Source: Lachnospiraceae bacterium (GTDB lineage Bacteria > Bacillota > Clostridia > Lachnospirales > Lachnospiraceae). From it: a stretch of 58,273 nt of DNA. The number at the start of each line of letters is the position of its first letter. The stretch's first letter is position 1. Under the pieces are notes generated by a model, which was not told the DNA's origin, did not search any database, and was given only the letters and a program-made list of their open reading frames with translations. The position numbers and the translations under genes are program-made. This document shows, in pieces, positions 1 to 8,360 of this stretch. The DNA is taken from NCBI GenBank assembly GCA_016288705.1, contig JAEELB010000035.1:1-58273 (forward strand), read 5' to 3'.

Positions 1-2
1 GA

Positions 3-50
3 TACAGGCTCCAGTACGGGGTCATTGAGTCCTCTGTCATTATCATTTAA
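3..50 (+). CDS. C-terminal end of an upstream gene (partial)
   Basis: An open frame enters from the left edge and stops at TAA (48-50). Its last residues read YRLQYGVIESSVIII. The stop lies 11 nt before the next start, which fits one operon with the genes that follow. Too little is visible to assign a family. Confidence 0.35.
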   Translation, partial: YRLQYGVIESSVIII

Positions 51-61
51 GGAAAGAGATC

Positions 62-253
62 ATGATAGATTTTGAGGAAGAGCTGAAGAAGTTTCATCCG
101 AGCCTTGAGGTGGAAGACGCCGAGGAGGCCATATATAACCAGGATCTGACGGACATGGCCGATCTGATGGTGAGGCTTGTGAAGAACAATATGGCTTCCG
201 GAGCAGGTGAAGATCCGGAAACGGAAGAAAACGGGTATCCATCTGATAAATGA
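62..253 (+). CDS. small acidic hypothetical protein
   Basis: 63-residue acidic protein, predicted helical, no signal peptide or membrane segment. An AAGGAAAGAG ribosome site lies just before the ATG at 62. Its TGA overlaps the next ATG (ATGA at 250-253), so it is probably translationally coupled to the TPR membrane protein. I do not recognise the family. The coupling suggests a partner or chaperone-like accessory of the TPR protein, which is inference. Confidence 0.7.
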   Translation: MIDFEEELKKFHPSLEVEDAEEAIYNQDLTDMADLMVRLVKNNMASGAGEDPETEENGYPSDK

Positions 254-1695
254 AGTGTTATAAGTGCGGTGCTGAACTCATGGCCGAGCATGACTTTTGT
301 CCTGCCTGCAGAGCCGATGTATCAGCCTATAAAAGAATACTTGGAATATCCAACAGATTCTATAACGATGGTCTGGAAAAGGCCAGAGAACGCGATCTTA
401 CGGGGGCTATTAACGATCTGAGAAGCTCCCTTAAGTTCAATAAACTCAATATCGAAGCCAGGAACCTGTTGGGCCTGGTCTATTTTGAGTCGGGAGAAGT
501 GGTGGCTGCTCTTTCGGAATGGGTCATAAGCAAAAACCTGCTCCCAAAGATGAACATCGCAGACGATTATATTTCCATGATCCAGACCAACCAGGTCAGG
601 CTCGAGACCATAAACCAAACCATCAAGAAATACAATCAGGCTCTCGCCTACTGTAATCAGGATGCGCTGGATCTGGCAGTCATACAGCTGAAAAAGGTCA
701 TAACCCTCAACCCCAATTTTATCAGGGCAAGACAGCTTCTGGCGCTTTTGTACATCAACGGAGAGGATTGGAAGAGCGCCTACGAACAGCTTGTGCGCTG
801 CCGTGAGATCGACAGGGGTTCGCCCAAGACACTCAGGTTCATAAGAGAGATCGAAGATCTGGCCAATCCTCCCGAGGATCAGAAGGGCCGAAAGGGAAAA
901 GGGGGGAAGAAGGAAAAACCCTCCGAACCCGCGGTTATCAAGTATACCAGCGGAAACGAGACCATTATCCAGCCCGTCATGCCGAAGGAGCACAGAGGCA
1001 TTTCCATTTTCCTGAACATGATCATAGGGATAGGGATCGGGATAGCCGCTTCGTTTTTCCTGGTGCTCCCTGCCCGGATACAGAACGCAAATTCCGCCGC
1101 GGAAGCCAGAGTGAAGGAAGTGGGCGAGCAGCTGGATGAAAGGAACGCGTCGATAAACGAACTGAACAGGGAGATAGAGCTTCTCAACGAAAAAAATGAG
1201 AATCTGAAAAAGGAGATGGAGGATCTGCAGGGGTCCGACGGGGTCATGGCCATCATGGGCACTCTGGACGACGCCGTTACGGCTTATCTCAACAATCCCG
1301 AGGATCTGGAGACGGTGTCGGGTCTCATAGCGGAACTCAATACCAACGCCAGTCCCCAGGATCTGCCCGATCCATCCTTTAAGCTTTACGAAGCCCTTCT
1401 CAAGGTCGTCGGCCCCGATCTTGCGGAGAGACAGTACGAGGCGGGCATGCAGGCTGTGGCAGCAGGGGATTACGCCTCCGCCATCACTGATTTTACTTCC
1501 GCTTACGAATATGACAATTCAAACGCGGATTATCTCTATGAGCTTGCAAACGCCTTCAGCGAATCGGGAAATGAAGACATGGCCGTCGCCAAATATCAGG
1601 AAGTCATAGACAATTTCCCCGACTCTTCGAGAGCCAGGGTCGCGAAGCGCAGGATCACCGAGCTCGGCGGTGAAATCAAAAATGAGGGACAGTGA
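250..1695 (+). CDS. zinc-ribbon / TPR membrane protein
   Basis: 481-residue protein. The N-terminus holds a CxxC...CxxC zinc ribbon (C3, C6, C17, C20), followed by TPR-like helical repeats to about residue 205, a Lys/Gly-rich linker (about 212-224), one membrane segment (about 251-274), a coiled coil (about 281-327) and a C-terminal TPR pair (about 395-470). TPRs therefore lie on both sides of the membrane. The start is fixed by the 4-bp ATGA overlap with the upstream small gene. Architecture suggests a scaffold linking a cytoplasmic complex to an extracellular one. No enzyme domain is visible and the partner is unknown. Confidence 0.8.
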   Translation: MKCYKCGAELMAEHDFCPACRADVSAYKRILGISNRFYNDGLEKARERDLTGAINDLRSSLKFNKLNIEARNLLGLVYFESGEVVAALSEWVISKNLLPKMNIADDYISMIQTNQVRLETINQTIKKYNQALAYCNQDALDLAVIQLKKVITLNPNFIRARQLLALLYINGEDWKSAYEQLVRCREIDRGSPKTLRFIREIEDLANPPEDQKGRKGKGGKKEKPSEPAVIKYTSGNETIIQPVMPKEHRGISIFLNMIIGIGIGIAASFFLVLPARIQNANSAAEARVKEVGEQLDERNASINELNREIELLNEKNENLKKEMEDLQGSDGVMAIMGTLDDAVTAYLNNPEDLETVSGLIAELNTNASPQDLPDPSFKLYEALLKVVGPDLAERQYEAGMQAVAAGDYASAITDFTSAYEYDNSNADYLYELANAFSESGNEDMAVAKYQEVIDNFPDSSRARVAKRRITELGGEIKNEGQ

Positions 1696-1696
1696 A

Positions 1697-1945
1697 ATGA
1701 GGACCATGGATTTTAAGATGGAGAGACCGGGCCTCGTGGAAGAGGGACAGAAGGTGGAACTGAGCGAAGGAGTGCTGCCGGGCAGTTTTTATTATACCAT
1801 CGAGCCCTCCGTCGCCATGAGCGGGAATTTGCCTCTGGATCAGAGGACAGGAGCAAGGTCGGGGACAGTCACAAAGGTCGAAAAGAACGAGAGGGGATAC
1901 TATGTGACGGTGGCTCTGGATGAAGCCGGCCCGGCCGCTCAATAG
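1697..1945 (+). CDS. small hypothetical protein
   Basis: 82 residues from the ATG at 1697, one base after the stop of the TPR gene. GAGGG at 1684-1688, inside the end of that gene, is a well-spaced ribosome site and supports this start over an in-frame ATG at 1670. The product is soluble, with an SGTVTKVEKNERGYYVTV-type beta stretch near the C-terminus that resembles a small beta-barrel. Last gene of its operon. Function unknown. Confidence 0.6.
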   Translation: MRTMDFKMERPGLVEEGQKVELSEGVLPGSFYYTIEPSVAMSGNLPLDQRTGARSGTVTKVEKNERGYYVTVALDEAGPAAQ

Positions 1946-1956
1946 GAGGACCGGGC
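1929..1956. terminator. weak hairpin between convergent genes
   Basis: GCCCGG (1929-1934) pairs with CCGGGC (1951-1956) across a 16-nt loop and is followed by GCTTTTGT. It spans the stop of the small rightward gene and precedes the end of the leftward DegV gene. The stem is only 6 bp, so a terminator call is tentative. Confidence 0.35.
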
Positions 1957-1974
1957 GCTTTTGTAAGCTTTGTT

Positions 1975-2838
1975 TCAGTAAGTCAGGATTATGCCTCCGT
2001 TGCAGCCGTAGAGGGTTGAAACGCCTCTCGCCTCAAGATTTGTATATTCCCTGAATTTCATACCCGACGCCTCCATGAGCTCCCTGCAGAATTCCGCTCT
2101 TTCGGGGCACGCCACGTCGGTTATCATGAGATGCCTGAGGGCTGCGATCTCGGGAGTCAGTCTGGAACGCGCGATCTGAGTCATTCGGATCAGCGCTTTT
2201 TTGATGCCGATCCCCTGTCCGGCCTGGACAATGACGCCGTCATCCCCGGCGCACACGGGCTTTATATTAAAGGTTGAAGCCACAAGGGACTTGAAGCCCG
2301 ACAGGCGTCCGTTCTTTCTGAACACATCCAGCGTATCCAGGACAAAGAAGGTGGTGACGGAATCTCTGTAGGCCTCCGCTTCCCTGACCATCTCCTCAAA
2401 GGACAGGCCTTCTTCGGCAAGCTCCAGCACCTTTACCAGCAACTGGGTCTCACCGCTGGCGGCGGTCTTTGAGTCGATCACATGGATGTTCTTCGGGCGA
2501 ACGCTGCCGTATTCATCCAGATACATTGAACGGCCCAGCACGGCGCTGTTGTAGCTGCCTGACAGTTTGGAGGAAAGGGTGACCGCGAAGATGTTTTCCG
2601 CATCGCAGTTCATTGCCTTCATGTAGGTGTCGGGAGAAGGGCAGGCCGACTTAGGGCAGAGAGGACTCTCCGCCACCCTTTTGATAAAGTCTGCCTGATC
2701 GAAATTCTCGTCGTCCAGGATACGGTAATCCCCGATCTCAAGCCAGAGGGGAACGATCTCGATCCGAGGGTCATTTTTATATTTTTCGGGTATTTCGCAG
2801 CAGCTGTCTACAATGAGCTTAATACTGTCTTTTACCAA
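1975..2838 (-). CDS. DegV family fatty-acid-binding protein
   Basis: About 287 residues from a TTG start at 2838. The N-terminus 'KLIVDSCCEIP' and the later 'TLSSKLSGSYNSA' and 'DSKTAASGE' segments are DegV-fold landmarks. Family members bind fatty acids, often as FakB partners of a fatty acid kinase. A longer reading to 2958 exists but would run through the upstream DUF1294 gene. GAGGTGA (2843-2849) places the ribosome at the TTG, which overlaps the DUF1294 stop by 7 nt. Third gene of the leftward argG unit. No FakA gene is in the window, so the partner lies elsewhere. Confidence 0.85.
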   Translation of the reverse strand: MVKDSIKLIVDSCCEIPEKYKNDPRIEIVPLWLEIGDYRILDDENFDQADFIKRVAESPLCPKSACPSPDTYMKAMNCDAENIFAVTLSSKLSGSYNSAVLGRSMYLDEYGSVRPKNIHVIDSKTAASGETQLLVKVLELAEEGLSFEEMVREAEAYRDSVTTFFVLDTLDVFRKNGRLSGFKSLVASTFNIKPVCAGDDGVIVQAGQGIGIKKALIRMTQIARSRLTPEIAALRHLMITDVACPERAEFCRELMEASGMKFREYTNLEARGVSTLYGCNGGIILTY

Positions 2839-3137
2839 AACGTCACCTCGATTCCCGGCCATGCGATGAACCACATCAAAAAGGCGAATTCGCACACAAG
2901 TATGGCCGGCATGAACAGTCTGAAGTACCAATGCCTGGTCTTGTGCCTGAAGATGCACATACCAAGGGTCGTACCGAGACTTCCGCCAATGATAGCCACA
3001 AGGAAGAGTACCGTCTCGGGTATCCGCGGAAGGCCCCTTACTGCCCTGAACTTGTCAATCCCCATCAGCATGAATCCGATGACGTTCACGGAGAGGATGT
3101 ATATCAGGAGAAGCCTTCCTGCGGTCATGGGGATCAC
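2832..3137 (-). CDS. DUF1294 family membrane protein
   Basis: 101 residues with about three hydrophobic segments and the DUF1294 signature: 'LMGIDKFRA' near residue 25, 'RIPE', '[10 protein letters not shown]' and '[10 protein letters not shown]'. Function is unknown in the family. The GTG start at 3137 overlaps the argG stop by 4 nt (GTGA); an ATG three codons later is an alternative. It sits between argG and degV with overlaps on both sides, so the three are one transcript. Confidence 0.85.
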   Translation of the reverse strand: MIPMTAGRLLLIYILSVNVIGFMLMGIDKFRAVRGLPRIPETVLFLVAIIGGSLGTTLGMCIFRHKTRHWYFRLFMPAILVCEFAFLMWFIAWPGIEVTFW

Positions 3138-4360
3138 TTGCCGTTATTCTTTTCCATTTCCTGCATCTTCATGGCGCGGACCTTTGAGGGAAGGCCGAAG
3201 AGGTTTATGAACCCTTCAGCGTCCTTATGGTCATAGAGATCGCCTGTGGTAAATGAGGCTATGCTCTCATTGTAAAGGGAATAAGGAGACGACTCCCCTT
3301 CTTTTATGATGTTCCCTTTGTAAAGGCCGAACCTGACCTCTCCGGTGACATAGCGCTGTGTGGATTCAATGAAGGCCTGCTCCGCCTCCCTCAGAGGAGT
3401 GAACCATTTGCCTTCGTACACCAGGCTTGCGAACCTGCTTCCGATCTCATTCTTCAGAAGATAGGTGTCTCTGTCCAGGATCAGTTCCTCCAGCTGTTCG
3501 TGGGCGGCGTAAATGATGGTGCCGCCGGGGGTCTCGTAGACTCCGCGGCTCTTCATGCCCACCACTCTGTTTTCGACTATGTCCACGATTCCGATGCCGT
3601 TTTCCCCTCCAAGCTTGTTGAGGGTCCTGATCACATCGGAGAGCTTCATCTTCTGCCCGTTTACCGAAACGGGTATGCCTTTTTCGAATTCCATGGTCAC
3701 GTGAGTCACTTTGTCGGGGGCTTTCATGGGCGTCACTCCCAGGACCAGCATGTGGTCGTAGTCGGGGGCGTTGCCCGTATCCTCAAGTTCAAGCCCTTCG
3801 TGGCTGATGTGCCATATATTTCTGTCGCGGCTGTAGCTGTTGTCGGCAGAGAAGGGGAGATTGATGTCGTGCTGCCTGCAGTATTCAAGCTCTGATTCCC
3901 TTGAATCCATGTTCCACTTGGGGTCGCGCCAGGCTGCTATTATCCTCAGGTCGGGGGCGAGGGCCTTTATTCCCAGTTCAAAGCGGACCTGGTCGTTCCC
4001 TTTTCCCGTGGCGCCGTGGCAGATGGCTGTGGCGCCTTCCTTTCTTGCGATCTCCACAAGCTTCTTTGCGATGAGGGGCCTGGCCATCGATGTGCCCAGA
4101 AGGTACCTGTTCTCGTAGACGGCGTGCGCCTGTATGCAGGGAGCGATGTACTCGTCGCAAAATTCATCCACCACGTCCAGCGTGTATTCCTTCACTGCGC
4201 CGGTGGAAAGCGCCCTTTTGTCCAGATCCTTTGTCTCCGATTCCTGACCCACGTCTATGCATACGGCTATGACGTCATAGTCGTAATTTTCCTTGAGCCA
4301 GGGAATAATGACGGTTGTGTCCAGACCGCCCGAATATGCGAGAACTACCTTTTCCTTCAT
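3134..4360 (-). CDS. argG: argininosuccinate synthase
   Basis: 408 residues, full length. ArgG condenses citrulline and aspartate with ATP to argininosuccinate in the cytoplasm. The ATP-binding PP-loop 'AYSGGLDTT' is at residues 8-16, and later conserved stretches include '[16 protein letters not shown]' and 'YETPGGTI'. AGGAGG lies 9 nt before the ATG. A near-consensus promoter (4412-4440) drives it leftward, back to back with argC. argH, which usually follows argG, is absent here; DUF1294 and degV occupy that place. Confidence 0.97.
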   Translation of the reverse strand: MKEKVVLAYSGGLDTTVIIPWLKENYDYDVIAVCIDVGQESETKDLDKRALSTGAVKEYTLDVVDEFCDEYIAPCIQAHAVYENRYLLGTSMARPLIAKKLVEIARKEGATAICHGATGKGNDQVRFELGIKALAPDLRIIAAWRDPKWNMDSRESELEYCRQHDINLPFSADNSYSRDRNIWHISHEGLELEDTGNAPDYDHMLVLGVTPMKAPDKVTHVTMEFEKGIPVSVNGQKMKLSDVIRTLNKLGGENGIGIVDIVENRVVGMKSRGVYETPGGTIIYAAHEQLEELILDRDTYLLKNEIGSRFASLVYEGKWFTPLREAEQAFIESTQRYVTGEVRFGLYKGNIIKEGESSPYSLYNESIASFTTGDLYDHKDAEGFINLFGLPSKVRAMKMQEMEKNNGK

Positions 4361-4411
4361 TGTAAAAAACCTCCTGATACTTTAATGTAGGTGTAGCCAA
4401 AATACCCGAAA

Positions 4412-4440
4412 ATTATATGATAATAAGGTAGATAATGCAA
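4412..4440 (-). promoter_or_regulatory. promoter of argG operon
   Basis: On the minus strand TTGCAT (4435-4440), a 17-nt spacer, then TATAAT (4412-4417). Predicted start of transcription near 4405 gives a leader of about 45 nt ending in AGGAGG. No convincing ARG box was found in the 272-bp divergent region; 'ATAATGCAA' (4433-4440 area) and 'TTGCATATT' (4494-4502 area) form only a loose inverted pair. Confidence 0.75.
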
Positions 4441-4506
4441 GCCCGTGATGCGCTTTGGCATCCGGTTGTAAATCCCGGTAAAGGTCGTAAAATTTGCATA
4501 TTACAG

Positions 4507-4535
4507 GTGACACTTCGGCCCTGTTGTGATAAAAT
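4507..4535 (+). promoter_or_regulatory. promoter of argC operon
   Basis: GTGACA (4507-4512), 17-nt spacer, TAAAAT (4530-4535), each one mismatch from the sigma-A consensus. Transcription would begin near 4542, about 90 nt before the argC ATG at 4633. Confidence 0.65.
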
Positions 4536-4632
4536 ACTGTTTTTAGCAGGCTGCGGCGCCGGAAGGGGGACGGTTTCAGCCCGGTACGCGGCGGTCTGCG
4601 GTGCGAGGTTTTTATTATCGGGGAGAAAAGTC

Positions 4633-5688
4633 ATGATCAAGGCAGGCGTTATAGGGGCCACGGGATATGCGGGCTCCGAACTCATCAGATTATTGTCGGG
4701 CCACCCGGAAGCTGAGGTTTCCTGGATAGGCTCAAGGTCCAGGGAAGGGGAGCCCTTCCACCGTCTTTACGGAAATATGTATCAGGTGGAGGAGATCAGC
4801 TTTTCAAACGACGACCTTTCGAAAGCCCTGGATTCCTGCGATGTGCTGTTCACGGCCACGCCTCAGGGCTATGCGGCCTCCATTGTGAACGGGGATCTTT
4901 TGAAAAAGGTGAAGCTGATAGATCTTTCCGCGGATTTCAGGATAAAGGATGTGTCTGTTTACGAGAAGTGGTACGGGATAGAACATAAGGCTCCCGGATT
5001 TCTCGGAGAAGCCGTTTACGGGCTTTGCGAGCTGGCCAGAGACCGGATCGGCAGCGCCCGCATCATCGCAAATCCGGGCTGTTACACCACCTGTTCCATC
5101 CTTTCCTGCTACCCTCTTGTAAAGGAGGGGATCATAGATCCGGATACCCTTATAATAGACGCGAAAAGCGGGACCTCCGGCGCAGGCCGGGGAGCTAAGG
5201 AAGCGAACCTCTTCTGCGAGGTAAATGAAAACATAAAAGCTTACGGCGTCGCCACCCACAGGCATACTCCGGAAATAGAGGAGCAGCTGTCCTACGCGGC
5301 CGGGAGGGAGATCACCGTCAGCTTTACTCCCCATCTTGTGCCCATGAACAGGGGGATACTGGTGACTGCTTACGCATCTCTCAGGAAGAAGAGCGACGGG
5401 ACCGTGCCGGATACCCGAGAACTCCTCGGTATCTACGAAAAGTATTACGGAAAAGAGCGTTTTATCCGCATCCTGCCTGAAGGGGTGTGCCCCGAGACCA
5501 GATGGGTGGAGGGAAGCAACTTCACGGACATCGGCATCAGGGCGGATGAACGCACGGGCCGCGCAGTGATCATGGGCGCGCTGGACAATCTGGTAAAGGG
5601 CGCCGCCGGGCAGGCCGTGCAGAACATGAATCTGCTGTTCGGACTTCCGGAATCCACAGGCCTGGAAGCAGCGCCTCTGTTCCCGTGA
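4633..5688 (+). CDS. argC: N-acetyl-gamma-glutamyl-phosphate reductase
   Basis: 351 residues. NADPH-dependent reduction of N-acetylglutamyl phosphate to the semialdehyde, third step to ornithine. The N-terminal nucleotide-binding motif is 'GVIGATGYAGSELIRLL', and the catalytic cysteine is C150 in 'NPGCYTT'. The open frame runs upstream to 4435, but that stretch contains the promoter, and homology begins at the ATG at 4633 with GGGAG upstream. First gene of argC-GNAT-argB-argD. The GTGA overlap at 5685-5688 couples it to the acetyltransferase. Confidence 0.97.
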   Translation: MIKAGVIGATGYAGSELIRLLSGHPEAEVSWIGSRSREGEPFHRLYGNMYQVEEISFSNDDLSKALDSCDVLFTATPQGYAASIVNGDLLKKVKLIDLSADFRIKDVSVYEKWYGIEHKAPGFLGEAVYGLCELARDRIGSARIIANPGCYTTCSILSCYPLVKEGIIDPDTLIIDAKSGTSGAGRGAKEANLFCEVNENIKAYGVATHRHTPEIEEQLSYAAGREITVSFTPHLVPMNRGILVTAYASLRKKSDGTVPDTRELLGIYEKYYGKERFIRILPEGVCPETRWVEGSNFTDIGIRADERTGRAVIMGALDNLVKGAAGQAVQNMNLLFGLPESTGLEAAPLFP

Positions 5689-6152
5689 GCGGCAGGATCA
5701 TAATCAGGGAGATGTCGCCGGAGGATTACCCGAAGGTGAGGAAGCTCTGGGAGAGTATCCACGGTCTTGCTATCAGGAGCATGGACGATTCCCGTGAGGG
5801 AGTGGAGATGTTCCTCAGGCGTAATCCCGGCACCTCGGTGGTGGCGGTGGATACGGAAGAGGATCAGAGGATCGTCGGCGGGATCCTGTGCGGAAATGAC
5901 GGCAGGGAAGGCAGACTGTACCATGTCTGCGTCGCCGAGGAGTACCGGAGGAAAGGCATCGGCAGGCGGATGGTGTCGGTCTGCGCGGAGAAACTGAAAA
6001 ACCTGGGCATAAACAAGATATCCCTTGTGGCTTTTTCCAACAACAACGCCGGAAATGAATTCTGGCACGACACCGGATGGAGGGACAGGGGAGACTGCAA
6101 CAGTTATGACCTTGTGCTCAACGAAAACAATATCATAACCAAAAATGACTGA
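5685..6152 (+). CDS. GNAT N-acetyltransferase, candidate ArgA-type glutamate acetylase
   Basis: 155 residues, single GNAT domain. The acetyl-CoA loop is 'RRKGIGRRM' near residues 87-95, preceded by the beta4 strand 'GRLYHVCVAEEY'. The GTG start at 5685 overlaps the argC stop by 4 nt, and the fold begins immediately ('IIIREMSPEDYPKV'), so a later ATG would cut it. The position, where argJ often sits in Firmicutes, suggests it supplies N-acetylglutamate. Stand-alone short GNAT synthases are known (for example the mycobacterial ArgA type). That role is inferred from context; it could acetylate another amine. Confidence 0.8.
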   Translation: MSGRIIIREMSPEDYPKVRKLWESIHGLAIRSMDDSREGVEMFLRRNPGTSVVAVDTEEDQRIVGGILCGNDGREGRLYHVCVAEEYRRKGIGRRMVSVCAEKLKNLGINKISLVAFSNNNAGNEFWHDTGWRDRGDCNSYDLVLNENNIITKND

Positions 6153-6182
6153 TACGGGGAACGACCCGGGGATGGAGAAGAA

Positions 6183-7067
6183 ATGAACGAAAAAATGATG
6201 GATGTGGCTCTGTTTAAAGCGCAGACTCTGGTGGAGGCGCTCCCTTACATCAGAAAGTTCAATCGCAAGATAGTCGTGATAAAGTACGGCGGCTCCGCCA
6301 TGAAAAGCGACGATCTGAAGAATTCGGTCATAGAAGATGCCACTCTTCTGAAGCTTGTGGGCTTTAAGCCTATTCTGGTCCACGGCGGCGGTAAGGAGAT
6401 AAGCGAATGGGTGGAAAAGACCGGAGGAGAGAGCAGGTTTGTGAACGGTTTCAGGGTGACGGACAAGCATACCATGACCGTGGCTGAAATGGTCCTGAAC
6501 CGCATCAATAAAGAGCTTGTGGCCAGGATCGAGGCCCTCGGCGTCAAAGCCGCGGGGATCAGCGGCAAGGACGGAGGATTGCTCCGGGTGACGAAAAAGA
6601 TGCCTGACGGCCAGGATATCGGCTACGTGGGAGATGTGGAAAAAGTGGATGCGGAGATACTGTTCGACCTTCTCGAAAAGGATTTTCTCCCCGTCGTCTG
6701 CCCCGTGGGCATGGACAGTTCTTACGAGTCCTACAACGTGAATGCTGACGACGCCGCCTGCGCCATCGCAAAGGCTGTAAACGCGGATAAACTGGTGTTC
6801 CTCACCGACATCGGAGGACTTTACAGGGATGTGAATGATGAGAGCACCAAGATCTCAAGGCTCACCATTTCCGAAGCTGACAAGCTTATAGAAAGCGGGA
6901 TGGTGGGTGGAGGCATGCTCCCCAAGCTTTCCAACTGCACTGAGGCGGTGAGAGGGGGAGTGAACAGGGTCCATATCCTGGACGGCAGGGTTCCCCATTG
7001 CCTTTTGCTGGAGATATTCACCGACCATGGCGTCGGAACCATGTTCTTCCACGATGATGAGCTCTGA
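6183..7067 (+). CDS. argB: acetylglutamate kinase
   Basis: 294 residues. Phosphorylates N-acetylglutamate, usually the arginine-feedback step. The amino-acid-kinase fold shows 'VIKYGGSAM' (residues 32-40), 'LVHGGGKEIS' and the C-terminal 'GGGMLPKL'. The N-terminal extension before the first motif (about 30 residues, 'AQTLVEALPYIRKF') is typical of arginine-sensitive hexameric enzymes. GGAGAAG precedes the ATG, 30 nt after the acetyltransferase stop. Confidence 0.96.
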   Translation: MNEKMMDVALFKAQTLVEALPYIRKFNRKIVVIKYGGSAMKSDDLKNSVIEDATLLKLVGFKPILVHGGGKEISEWVEKTGGESRFVNGFRVTDKHTMTVAEMVLNRINKELVARIEALGVKAAGISGKDGGLLRVTKKMPDGQDIGYVGDVEKVDAEILFDLLEKDFLPVVCPVGMDSSYESYNVNADDAACAIAKAVNADKLVFLTDIGGLYRDVNDESTKISRLTISEADKLIESGMVGGGMLPKLSNCTEAVRGGVNRVHILDGRVPHCLLLEIFTDHGVGTMFFHDDEL

Positions 7068-7154
7068 GACGGAGACCGTTCTTCAGGTTCGGGAGAAAAG
7101 GAGCCGTCGGGCATGACAAAGGGCTGATAAAAAAGGTCAAAAACGGATAAAGGG

Positions 7155-8360
7155 ATGAATGATATGGGAATGAACGAATATATCGAACAGGCGGAAAAGG
7201 ATCTCCTCCACACCTATAACCGGTACCGGATAGTCATTGACAGGGGAGAGGGCATGAACCTCTACGATACCGAAGGAAAGAGGTATCTGGACTTTGTGGC
7301 GGGCATCGCCGTATTTGCTCTGGGTTACGGCGTTAAGGAATACAATGACGCCCTGAAGGAACAGATAGATAAGATCATCCATACCTCAAATTACTACTAC
7401 AATGTCCCGGCCATAGAGGCGGCGCGGGCGCTGAAAAAGGCCGGCTCCATGGACCGGGTCTTCTTCACCAACAGCGGCGCCGAAGCCATAGAGGGGCTTT
7501 TGAAAACGGCGAGAAAGTACGGCTATCTGAAGGACGGCAGGACCGACCATGAGATAATAGCCATGAACTCATCCTTTCACGGCCGCACCTTCGGCGCTCT
7601 GTCCGTCACGGGGAACCCGGCTTACAGGACAGCCTTTTCTCCCATGATCGGAAACATCAGATTTGCAAAATACAACGATCTGGAGAGCGTAAAAGCATTG
7701 GTGAACGACAAAACGATCGCGGTCATCATGGAGACTGTCCAGGGTGAAGGCGGCATAAGGCCTGCCACGGAGGGATTCCTGAAGGGAGTGAGAGAACTCT
7801 GCGATGAAAAGGGCCTTCTGCTCATGCTTGACGAGATACAGTGCGGTATGGGCCGCACCGGTTATATGTACGCATGGCAGAAGTTCGGAGTGAAACCCGA
7901 CTGTATGGCCACAGCCAAGGCTCTTGGCTGCGGGGTTCCGGTCGGAGCCTTTATGATGACGGAGGATGTGGCGGCCCGTTCACTTACGGCAGGGGACCAC
8001 GGAACCACCTACGGGGGAAACCCGCTGGCCGGAGCGGCTGTCAGGAAGGTCCTGGAGATATTTGAGAGGGACGATATCTGCGCCCATGTCCGCGAGACCG
8101 CGCCTTATCTGGAGGAAAAGCTTGAAGAGGTGTGCCGCCGGTACGACTTCATTACGGAAAGAAGGGGCTCGGGCTTCATGCAGGGCCTCGAGTTCACAAA
8201 ACCCGTCGGCGAGGTCATCGAGAAGGCCGTATCCAAGGGGCTCATAGTGATCAACGCCGGAAAAAACGTGCTGAGATTCGTTCCGCCTCTCATCGCGGGG
8301 CAAAGCGACATAGATGAAATGACCGGCATGCTCATCGAAAGCATAGAGGAGACTTTGTGA
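7155..8360 (+). CDS. argD: acetylornithine aminotransferase
   Basis: About 401 residues, class III PLP aminotransferase; makes N-acetylornithine from the semialdehyde and glutamate. Visible landmarks: 'FFTNSGAEAIEG', 'FHGRTFGALS', 'LMLDEIQCGMGRTG', and the PLP lysine in 'ATAKALGCGVP' (about K255). Two nearby starts compete: AAAGGG abuts the ATG at 7155 but lies 9 nt before the in-frame ATG at 7164, so the latter may be used. The 87-bp gap from argB holds no clear terminator. Its TGA overlaps the next gene's GTG. Confidence 0.96.
   Translation: MNDMGMNEYIEQAEKDLLHTYNRYRIVIDRGEGMNLYDTEGKRYLDFVAGIAVFALGYGVKEYNDALKEQIDKIIHTSNYYYNVPAIEAARALKKAGSMDRVFFTNSGAEAIEGLLKTARKYGYLKDGRTDHEIIAMNSSFHGRTFGALSVTGNPAYRTAFSPMIGNIRFAKYNDLESVKALVNDKTIAVIMETVQGEGGIRPATEGFLKGVRELCDEKGLLLMLDEIQCGMGRTGYMYAWQKFGVKPDCMATAKALGCGVPVGAFMMTEDVAARSLTAGDHGTTYGGNPLAGAAVRKVLEIFERDDICAHVRETAPYLEEKLEEVCRRYDFITERRGSGFMQGLEFTKPVGEVIEKAVSKGLIVINAGKNVLRFVPPLIAGQSDIDEMTGMLIESIEETL

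Noticed and set aside
4435-4632. N-terminal extension of argC by 66 residues
   Set aside because: It would include the argC promoter and has no homology; the Rossmann motif begins right after the ATG at 4633.
5445-6470. 341-residue minus-strand frame opposite argC, GNAT and argB
   Set aside because: It crosses three real genes and lacks a start signal.
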